DNA of 11,275 nt from Polaromonas sp. Its GTDB lineage: Bacteria > Pseudomonadota > Gammaproteobacteria > Burkholderiales > Burkholderiaceae_C. Positions 6,241 through 11,275 of the stretch are shown here, piece after piece (position 1 is the first letter of the stretch; each line of letters opens with the position of its first letter). The DNA lies in contig JAHFQQ010000097.1 in the NCBI GenBank assembly GCA_023259235.1, positions 1-11,275 on the forward strand, read 5' to 3'. Below the pieces are notes generated by a model. The model worked only from the letters and a program-made list of their open reading frames with translations. It searched no databases and was not told where the DNA came from. A program made the translations under genes and the position numbers.

Positions 6241-7311
6241 TCAGGCCAGTGCTTTGACCACTGCGTTGCCCATCCCCACCGTGCCGACTTTGGTCGTGCC
6301 TTCGCTGTAGATGTCGGGTGTACGCAGGCCTTGCGTCAATACCGCGTCCACGGCTTTTTCGATCCGCGCGGCGGCTTCCGGCTGGTTCAGGCTGAAACGC
6401 AGCATCATGGCCGCGCTCAAAATCGTTGCCAGCGGATTGGCCACGCCCTTGCCAGCAATGTCCGGCGCGCTGCCGTGGCTGGGTTCGTACAGGCCCTGGT
6501 TTTTGGCATTGAGCGACGCTGACGGGAGCATGCCAATCGAGCCGGTGAGCATGGAGGCCTCGTCCGAGAGAATGTCGCCAAACATGTTGCCGGTGACGAT
6601 CACGTCAAACGCCTTGGGCGCCTTGACGAGCTGCATCGCGGCGTTGTCCACGTACATGTGTTGCAGCTCCACGTCGGGGTATTGCTGGCCGACTTCGGTC
6701 ATCACGTCTTTCCAGAACTGGAAAGTCTCCAATACGTTGGCCTTGTCAACGCTGGTGACGCGCTTGCTGCGTTTGCGTGCAGCCTGGAAGGCAACGTGGG
6801 CGATGCGCTCAATCTCTGGGCGGCTGTAGCGCATGGTGTCGAAGGCTTCCTCGGTGCCGGGGAAGTGGCCATCGGTGGCGACGCGGCGGCCGCGCGGCTG
6901 GCCGAAATAGATGTCGCCGGTCAGCTCGCGGATGATGAGGATGTCAAGGCCGGCGACCAGCTCGGGTTTGAGGCTGGAGGCGTGGGTGAGCTGCCTGTAG
7001 CAGATGGCCGGTCGGAAGTTGGCAAACAGGCCCAGGTTTTTGCGCAGGCCCAGGATAGCCTGCTCGGGACGCAGGGGACGGTCCAGCTTGTCGTATTTCC
7101 AGTCGCCGACCGCGCCAAACAGGATGGCATCGGCGTCCCTGGCCAGCTTGAGCGTGCTCTCGGGCAGCGGGTGGCCGTGGGCCTCGTAGGCGGCGCCGCC
7201 GACCAGCGCGCTTTCCATGTCGAACTTCAGGTCCAGAGTCTTCAGAACCTTGACGGCTTCGGCGACGATTTCGGTGCCTATGCCGTCACCGGGAAGAATT
7301 GCGATTTTCAT
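6241..7311 (-). CDS. leuB: 3-isopropylmalate dehydrogenase
   Basis: LeuB oxidises and decarboxylates 3-isopropylmalate with NAD+ to 2-ketoisocaproate, the third leucine-specific step; it is a cytoplasmic dimer. Seen in the 356-residue product: MKIAILPGDGIGTEIV start; the substrate-binding Arg-containing loop (RPEQAILGLRKNL, ~81-93); IIRELTGDIYFG; VDKANVLE with catalytic Lys190; YVDNAAMQL with Asp222; VTGNMFGDILSDEASMLTGS with the metal-binding Asp246 and Asp250; and YEPSHGSAPDIAGKGVANP as the NAD region. The Lys/Asp spacing matches the Thermus enzyme (K185, D217, D241, D245) with a constant +5 offset. The ATG at 7311 has only a weak AAGAG ahead of it. It lies 76 bases after leuD, with a small repeat-like hairpin in between. 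Confidence 0.98.
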   Translation of the reverse strand: MKIAILPGDGIGTEIVAEAVKVLKTLDLKFDMESALVGGAAYEAHGHPLPESTLKLARDADAILFGAVGDWKYDKLDRPLRPEQAILGLRKNLGLFANFRPAICYRQLTHASSLKPELVAGLDILIIRELTGDIYFGQPRGRRVATDGHFPGTEEAFDTMRYSRPEIERIAHVAFQAARKRSKRVTSVDKANVLETFQFWKDVMTEVGQQYPDVELQHMYVDNAAMQLVKAPKAFDVIVTGNMFGDILSDEASMLTGSIGMLPSASLNAKNQGLYEPSHGSAPDIAGKGVANPLATILSAAMMLRFSLNQPEAAARIEKAVDAVLTQGLRTPDIYSEGTTKVGTVGMGNAVVKALA

Positions 7312-7322
7312 GGTTGCTCTTT

Positions 7323-7373
7323 TATTGATAGCTGTTTACACCAGTCCCATAAGGGCTGGAGGCACTATTGATA
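7323..7373. repeat. Short hairpin flanked by 8-base direct repeats (REP-like) in the leuD-leuB gap
   Basis: The plus strand reads TATTGATA (7323-7330), then a hairpin CCAGTCCC-ATAA-GGGCTGG (7341-7359, one unpaired T), then TATTGATA again (7366-7373). Identical short direct repeats bracketing a hairpin resemble a small mobile or REP-type unit. In layout it resembles AT-edged palindromic repeats that I recall as common in Comamonadaceae genomes; I could not check this. It fills most of the 76-base gap. Confidence 0.4.
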
Positions 7374-7387
7374 CAAAAAATCGGGAA

Positions 7388-8038
7388 TCAGGCGATCAGG
7401 GTATGCGCCAGCCAGGGCTTTTTCGCCAGGCGTTCAGCTTCAAAGGCCTTGATCTTGTCGCTCTGGCGCAGGGTCAGGCCGATGTCGTCGTAACCGCCCA
7501 ACAGGCAGAACTTCTTGAAGGCCTGAACCTCGAAGGGAACCTCTTCACCCTGCGGCTTGATCACCACCTGGCGCTCCAGGTCGACCGTGAGCTGGTAGCC
7601 GGGAAAGGCCAGCGCCTCGTCGAACAGCTGGCTGACCTGCGCTTCGCTGAGCACGATGGGCAGCAAACCGTTCTTGAAGCTGTTGTTGAAAAAAATGTCG
7701 GCGTAACTGGGCGCGATGATGGCGCGAAAGCCATATTGGTCAAGCGCCCAGGGCGCGTGTTCGCGCGATGAGCCGCAGCCGAAGTTCTTGCGCGTCAGCA
7801 GGATGGAGGCACCCTGGTAGCGTGGCTGGTTCAGCACAAAGTCCGGATTCGGCTTGCGGGTGGCCGGGTCCTGGCCGGGAAAGCCGGCATCCAGGTAGCG
7901 CCACGCGTCAAACAGGTTGGGACCAAAGCCGGTCTTGCGGATGGATTTAAGGAACTGCTTGGGGATGATGGCGTCAGTATCGACGTTCTCGCGATCCATT
8001 GGGGCCACGAGGCCCTTGTGCATGGTGAATTTTTGCAT
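7388..8038 (-). CDS. leuD: 3-isopropylmalate dehydratase small subunit
   Basis: LeuD is the small (swivel) subunit that joins LeuC to isomerise 2-isopropylmalate to 3-isopropylmalate. Seen in the 216-residue product: MQKFTMHKGLVAPMDRENVDTDAIIPKQFL, then the family signature NFGCGSSREHAPWALDQYG (residues ~86-103; the Ser/Arg contact substrate in aconitase relatives), then APSYADIFFNNSFKNGLLPI. Length is typical for the bacterial ~200-215-residue form. The ATG at 8038 is the natural start. Its ribosome-binding site is weak (AAAGAAA). It is separated from leuC by 137 bases that hold a repeat-like palindromic region but no convincing gene. Confidence 0.98.
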   Translation of the reverse strand: MQKFTMHKGLVAPMDRENVDTDAIIPKQFLKSIRKTGFGPNLFDAWRYLDAGFPGQDPATRKPNPDFVLNQPRYQGASILLTRKNFGCGSSREHAPWALDQYGFRAIIAPSYADIFFNNSFKNGLLPIVLSEAQVSQLFDEALAFPGYQLTVDLERQVVIKPQGEEVPFEVQAFKKFCLLGGYDDIGLTLRQSDKIKAFEAERLAKKPWLAHTLIA

Positions 8039-8098
8039 GATTGATTTCTTTGAATAAATCGAAGTGGTGTGCCGGCTGTCTTTTCAAGCGGCCGCGTG

Positions 8099-8149
8099 GA
8101 TCCGGCTTTGCCGGTCCGCAGAGGCCGCCCCCGCGAGGGGTGATCCGGC
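8099..8149. repeat. Palindrome-rich intergenic element between leuC and leuD
   Basis: The segment contains two copies of GATCCGGC (8099-8106 and 8142-8149). The first overlaps a CCGGC-TTT-GCCGG hairpin (8102-8114). Between the copies is CCCC-GCGA-GGGG (8129-8140), a stem closed by a GNRA-type tetraloop. It starts 26 bases downstream of the leuC stop on the minus strand. The composition suggests a dispersed intergenic repeat, which from memory is similar to elements frequent in Comamonadaceae. It may reduce or stabilise the leuC/leuD transcript junction. No U-run follows on the minus strand. Confidence 0.4.
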
Positions 8150-8175
8150 AACACGCAGCGAGCCGAGAAGGGGGG

Positions 8176-9597
8176 TCATGAAAACTTCCGGATATCGACA
8201 AAGTGACCGTACACGGCCGCCGCGGCTGCCATGGCAGGGCTGACCAGATGGGTGCGGCCGCCCGCGCCCTGGCGGCCTTCGAAGTTGCGGTTGCTGGTGG
8301 AAGCGCAGCGCTCGCCAGGCTCCAGCCGGTCGGCGTTCATGGCCAGGCACATCGAGCAGCCGGGTTCGCGCCACTCAAAGCCGGCGGCGATAAAGATCTT
8401 GTCCAGCCCTTCACGCTCGGCCTGTTCCTTGACCAGGCCAGAGCCCGGCACCACCATCGCCAGCTTGACGTTCTTGGCCACTTTCTGGCCGAGTTTCCTG
8501 ATGACTGCCGCGGCCTCGCGGATATCTTCAATCCGGCTGTTGGTGCACGAGCCGATAAACACCTTGTCGATATGGATGTCGTTCAGCGCCTTGCCCGGTT
8601 CCAGACCCATATAGGTCAACGCGCGCTCGATGGCGCCGCGCTTGTTGGCGTCTTTTTCCTTTTCAGGGTCAGGCACCTTGTCTTCAATCGACAACACCAT
8701 TTCGGGCGAAGTGCCCCAAGTGACCTGGGGCAGGATCTGGCTGGCGTCAAGCTCGACCACCGCGTCGAATTTCGCATCCGTGTCGGAGTGCAGGGTGCTC
8801 CAATCACGCACCGCCTGGTCCCACTCCGCACCGGTGGGGGCCAGCAGGCGGCCTTTCACATAGTCAATGGTCTTCTGGTCCACCGCCACCAGGCCAGCGC
8901 GCGCGCCTCCTTCAATCGCCATGTTGCACACTGTCATGCGGCCTTCCATGCTGAGCGCACGGATCGCCGACCCACCGAATTCGATGGTGTAACCAGTGCC
9001 GCCGGCCGTGCCGATCTTGCCGATGATGGCCAGCACGATGTCCTTGGCGGTTATGCCCCGGGCCAGCTTGCCTTCAACTCTCACCAGCATGTTTTTGGCC
9101 TTTTTGGCCAGCAGGGTTTGCGTGGCCATCACGTGCTCTACTTCGCTGGTGCCAATGCCGTGCGCCAGCGCGCCAAACGCGCCGTGGGTGGAAGTGTGCG
9201 AGTCGCCGCAGACCACGGTCATGCCGGGCAGCGTGGCGCCGTTTTCGGGGCCGATCACATGTACAATGCCCTGGCGCCTGGACATGAACGGAAAGAAGGC
9301 TGCCGCGCCGAACTCCTTGATGTTGGCGTCCAGCGTGGTGATTTGCTCCTTGCTGACCTGGTCGGTAATCCCGTCGTAGCCGAGTTCCCATCCGGTGGTG
9401 GGCGTGTTGTGGTCGGCGGTCGCCACGATGGAGCTGACACGCCAGACCTTGCGGCCGGCCTCGCGCAGTCCTTCAAAGGCTTGCGGGCTGGTGACCTCGT
9501 GTACCAGATGCCGGTCGATGTAAAGAATGGCGGTGCCGTCTTCTTCGGTGTGGACGACGTGCTCGTCCCAGATTTTGTCGTAAAGGGTGCGTCCCAT
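8176..9597 (-). CDS. leuC: 3-isopropylmalate dehydratase large subunit
   Basis: LeuC is the aconitase-family large subunit carrying a [4Fe-4S] cluster. With LeuD it interconverts 2- and 3-isopropylmalate. Seen in the 473-residue product: MGRTLYDKIWDEHVV; YIDRHLVHEVTSPQAFEGLR; VVCGDSHTSTHGAFG; EFGGSAIRALSMEGRMTVCN; and the cluster ligands Cys351 in FIGSCTNSRIED with Cys414 and Cys417 in EPGCSMCLAMN. Length is as expected. Start: the ATG at 9597 is preceded by AGGAAGGAA (about 9604-9612) at good spacing. A TTG at 9621 would add eight non-conserved residues and lies before that site. It follows the lysR stop by only 29 bases, so the two are probably co-transcribed. Confidence 0.98.
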   Translation of the reverse strand: MGRTLYDKIWDEHVVHTEEDGTAILYIDRHLVHEVTSPQAFEGLREAGRKVWRVSSIVATADHNTPTTGWELGYDGITDQVSKEQITTLDANIKEFGAAAFFPFMSRRQGIVHVIGPENGATLPGMTVVCGDSHTSTHGAFGALAHGIGTSEVEHVMATQTLLAKKAKNMLVRVEGKLARGITAKDIVLAIIGKIGTAGGTGYTIEFGGSAIRALSMEGRMTVCNMAIEGGARAGLVAVDQKTIDYVKGRLLAPTGAEWDQAVRDWSTLHSDTDAKFDAVVELDASQILPQVTWGTSPEMVLSIEDKVPDPEKEKDANKRGAIERALTYMGLEPGKALNDIHIDKVFIGSCTNSRIEDIREAAAVIRKLGQKVAKNVKLAMVVPGSGLVKEQAEREGLDKIFIAAGFEWREPGCSMCLAMNADRLEPGERCASTSNRNFEGRQGAGGRTHLVSPAMAAAAAVYGHFVDIRKFS

Positions 9598-9626
9598 GTG
9601 ATTTCCTTCCTGGTCAATCAATGATT

Positions 9627-10595
9627 TTAGGTGGGTGAGGCCGGCTCTGGTTGCTGTGCCGGTATCTCTTGCGGGCGGCGCGCGAGATGGTCGACCAGCA
9701 GCCGGGCAGCCAGCGGCAGGGTGGAGAATTCCCGCGCCACCAACTCGATTTGTCGTGTTGCCCAGTTGTCGAGCAGTTCCACCGATTCGAGCTTGCCGAC
9801 GCCGTGCATCAGTTCAAAGGCGCGCTGCGGCATCACGCCCACGCCGAGGCCGCTGTCGATCATTCGGCACATGGCATCCAGCCCGGTGACGTGGATGCGC
9901 AGCCTGATGGTGCGTCCCACGATGGCGGCGGCCTGCCGCATAGCCAGGTAAATCGAGCTGTTGGAATGCAGGCCGACCTGGTCATAGTCCAGTGCGGCTT
10001 CAAAATTAATGGCGCCCTGCGCGCACAGCGCATGGCCTCTTGGTGTAATCAGCACCAATTTGTCATGGCGGTAGGCAAGCGTCTGGAGGTTCCCCGTACC
10101 GTTGGCTGTATTGCAGATGCCAAGGTCTGCGGCGCCTTCCTGCACGGCACGGATGACCTCGGTGCTGAGATGCTCTTCGAGGTCAATCTTGATTTCGGCA
10201 TGCTGGCGTATGAATGCGCCCAGGTCTTCGGGCAAAAACTGCACGATGGCTGAAATGCTGGCGTGCACCCGTACGTGTCCGCGTACGCCATTGGCGTATT
10301 CACTGAGCTCACCCTGCATTTTGTCAAGGCTGAAGAGCACCGAGCGCGCATGGTGCAGCAGACTTTCGCCGGCCGGGGTCAGGTTAACGCCCCGGGAATG
10401 GCGGTGCAGCAGCGGGGTGCCAAGCACGGCTTCCAGGTCGCTCAGTCGCTTGCTGACGGCCGAGGCAGCGATGAATTCGCGCTCTGCCGCCTTGCCGATG
10501 CTGCCGAGCTCGCACACCGCCACAAACAGCTGAAGCGAGGTCAGGTCGATGCGGCGAGCGAAACTGCGCTCGGAATTATTGACGGGCATGGGCAT
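9627..10595 (-). CDS. LysR-type transcriptional regulator upstream of leuC
   Basis: The 322-residue product has an N-terminal winged helix-turn-helix at ~17-76 (LQLFVAVCELGSIGKAAERE, then AASAVSKRLSDLEAVLGTPL, LTPAGE). A periplasmic-binding-protein-like effector domain follows at ~100-305 (GHVRVHASISAIVQFLPEDL; LVLITPRGHAL; DAMCRMIDSGLGVGVMPQRA). It should be a cytoplasmic DNA-binding tetramer responding to a small molecule; the effector cannot be read from the sequence. Start: the ATG at 10595 has AAAGG at 10606-10610, inside a perfect hairpin. An open extension up to 10718 lacks a ribosome site, has no family similarity and is AT-rich, so it is excluded. Unlike the common divergent LysR layout, it is co-directional with and 29 bases ahead of leuC. 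Control of leuCDB is plausible but inferred. The C-terminal tail is Pro-rich. Confidence 0.93.
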   Translation of the reverse strand: MPMPVNNSERSFARRIDLTSLQLFVAVCELGSIGKAAEREFIAASAVSKRLSDLEAVLGTPLLHRHSRGVNLTPAGESLLHHARSVLFSLDKMQGELSEYANGVRGHVRVHASISAIVQFLPEDLGAFIRQHAEIKIDLEEHLSTEVIRAVQEGAADLGICNTANGTGNLQTLAYRHDKLVLITPRGHALCAQGAINFEAALDYDQVGLHSNSSIYLAMRQAAAIVGRTIRLRIHVTGLDAMCRMIDSGLGVGVMPQRAFELMHGVGKLESVELLDNWATRQIELVAREFSTLPLAARLLVDHLARRPQEIPAQQPEPASPT

Positions 10596-10600
10596 GTTGG

Positions 10601-10617
10601 CATCGCCTTTGGCGATG
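10601..10617 (-). promoter_or_regulatory. Hairpin enclosing the lysR Shine-Dalgarno
   Basis: In the mRNA, CATCGCC (10611-10617) pairs perfectly with GGCGATG (10601-10607) around an AAA loop (10608-10610). The only Shine-Dalgarno-like sequence for the regulator, AAAGG (10606-10610), is formed by that loop plus the first two stem bases. The hairpin ends five bases before the ATG. This should hold lysR translation low or make it conditional. The structure is seen; the effect is inferred. Confidence 0.5.
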
Positions 10618-10757
10618 GTTTTTGATTTTGCCCTAATGTTTAAAGTTCTGCCATCGCGATACAAGATGTCTAGCCTGCCAAAAATGATACTACTGGCCAG
10701 TTGGCTGGAATATATCAACGTTTTTTGGCGACAGCCCTTGCCTGACGGGCGTAAGTA

Positions 10758-10774
10758 GCTATTAGAAATATAGC
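10758..10774. promoter_or_regulatory. Dyad with LysR T-N11-A geometry upstream of lysR
   Basis: On the minus strand, GCTAT and ATAGC arms flank seven bases, and the dyad contains T-N11-A, the generic LysR-family recognition pattern. It lies about 163 bases before the lysR ATG in an AT-rich stretch that must hold the lysR-leu promoter. It is a candidate autoregulatory site. The motif is short and loose. I found no convincing -35/-10 pair in the 275-base gap (10596-10870). Confidence 0.3.
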
Positions 10775-10804
10775 ATCTTCTGGCGGCTCGTCAGATTGGC
10801 AGGT

Positions 10805-10841
10805 AAAAAGAAACCCGCGGATGCTGCCGTCACACGGGTTT
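10805..10841 (-). terminator. Intrinsic terminator of gltA
   Basis: In the transcript, AAACCCGTG pairs with CGCGGGTTT (nine positions including one G-U) around a 13-base loop. It is followed by C and five Us (10805-10809). It lies about 30 bases after the gltA stop and separates gltA from the lysR-leu cluster. Confidence 0.75.
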
Positions 10842-10847
10842 TATGGC

Positions 10848-10862
10848 TGGGCGTTTAGCCCA
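10848..10862 (-). other. Small hairpin directly after gltA stop
   Basis: TGGGC (10858-10862 on the transcript) and GCCCA (10848-10852) form a perfect 5-bp stem with a 5-base loop, eight bases after the gltA TAA. It precedes the main terminator and has no U-run. It may protect the mRNA end or be incidental. Confidence 0.35.
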
Positions 10863-10870
10863 AAAACCGT

Positions 10871-11275
10871 TTAACGCTGGGAGATGGGCTTCACGTCGCG
10901 CGGTGTTGAGCCCGTGAACAATTGGCGTGGACGGCCAATCTTGTACTCGGGGTCGCCAATCATTTCGTTGAGCTGGGCGATCCAGCCCACGGTGCGGGCC
11001 AGTGCGAAGATGGCGGTGAACAGCGGCACCGGAATGCCGATGGCGCGCTGCACGATGCCTGAATAGAAATCAACATTGGGGTAGAGCTTGCGGGAAACGA
11101 AATAGTCGTCTTCCAGTGCAATCTTTTCCAGGGCCATCGCCAGCTTGAACAGCGGGTCATTTTCCAGGCCCATCTCCCGCAGCACTTCCTTGCAGGTTTC
11201 CTGCATCAGCTTGGCGCGCGGGTCGTAATTTTTATAGACACGGTGACCAAAGCCCATCAGCTTGACGCCGGAGTT
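10871..11275 (-). CDS. gltA: Citrate synthase, C-terminal 134 residues (gene starts beyond the window)
   Basis: Citrate synthase condenses oxaloacetate with acetyl-CoA to open the TCA cycle. Seen: an open frame from the window edge to the TAA at 10871, starting NSGVKLMGFGHRVYKNYDPR. The His of GFGHRVY corresponds to E. coli His305 and the Asp of LYPNVDFYSG to Asp362, both catalytic. The fragment continues FTAIFALARTVGWIAQLNEM and IGRPRQLFTGS, typical of the proteobacterial type II (hexameric, GltA) form. About 300 residues of the ~430 expected lie outside the window. The ATG at 11257 is internal, since the conserved frame continues upstream. A terminator follows at 10805-10841. Confidence 0.97.
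   Translation of the reverse strand, partial: NSGVKLMGFGHRVYKNYDPRAKLMQETCKEVLREMGLENDPLFKLAMALEKIALEDDYFVSRKLYPNVDFYSGIVQRAIGIPVPLFTAIFALARTVGWIAQLNEMIGDPEYKIGRPRQLFTGSTPRDVKPISQR

Noticed and set aside
8084..8179. A 31-codon minus-strand frame whose ATG overlaps the leuC stop (ATGA), in the place where some Burkholderiales carry an entericidin-like lipoprotein gene.
   Set aside because: The translation (MTPLLGSLRVAGSPLAG...) has no lipobox Cys and runs through the palindromic repeat, so it looks like translated repeat rather than a gene.
8203..9624. A 473-codon open frame on the plus strand covering the whole of leuC.
   Set aside because: It is the antisense shadow of a GC-rich gene, with no recognisable domain, while the minus strand encodes a fully conserved LeuC. 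The same applies to the other long plus-strand frames over truA, fimV, asd, leuB, leuD and lysR.
10596..10718. N-terminal extension of the LysR frame by 41 codons.
   Set aside because: The extension is AT-rich, has no ribosome site and is unlike the family N-terminus. The ATG at 10595 with AAAGG fits.
1..11275. Defence, phage, toxin-antitoxin, CRISPR or mobile-element genes.
   Set aside because: Every substantial minus-strand frame is a recognisable core gene, and no transposase, integrase, repeat array or toxin-like pair is visible.

Overview
The window is a core-metabolism stretch of a betaproteobacterium. It is most likely Burkholderiales, family Comamonadaceae (Rhodoferax/Polaromonas-like). 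This rests on high GC, the gene order, protein sequences that read like that group, and short palindromic intergenic repeats of a type I associate with it. The assignment comes from recognition, not from a database search. Every gene lies on the minus strand, so transcription runs from the high-coordinate end to the low-coordinate end. There are no tRNA or rRNA genes, phage genes, insertion sequences or CRISPR arrays.

In transcription order: the 3' part of gltA (citrate synthase) ends at 10871 and is followed by an intrinsic terminator. After a 275-base gap come a LysR-type regulator, then leuC, leuD and leuB (leucine biosynthesis). A 281-base gap precedes asd (aspartate-semialdehyde dehydrogenase). 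A 252-base gap precedes fimV (peptidoglycan-binding polar/pilus hub protein). It is followed closely by truA (tRNA pseudouridine synthase), trpF and the 5' part of trpB (tryptophan biosynthesis). The leu-asd-fimV-truA-trpF order is an old arrangement also known from Pseudomonas.

The genes probably form at least three transcription units: lysR-leuCDB; asd with its own leader; and fimV-truA-trpF-trpB. The last is supported by a 42-base gap, a 4-base ATGA overlap and a 29-base gap. The leu, asd and trp genes all serve amino-acid synthesis. fimV and truA are functionally unrelated passengers.

I see no exotic defence or mobile system. The most interesting element is the leuB-asd gap. It holds a 34-codon reading frame ending in a run of Thr, Lys and Ile codons, which are end products of the pathway asd feeds. 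Three bases after its stop codon begins an arm of an 11-bp stem that excludes an overlapping 7-bp hairpin. This looks like an amino-acid-responsive leader (attenuator) for asd. The output step is unclear because no U-run directly follows either stem, and a small exported peptide is a live alternative. Other second-look items are palindromes in the spacers of the putative fimV and asd promoters, hairpins that touch the ribosome-binding sites of lysR and truA, and two repeat-like elements in the leu cluster.
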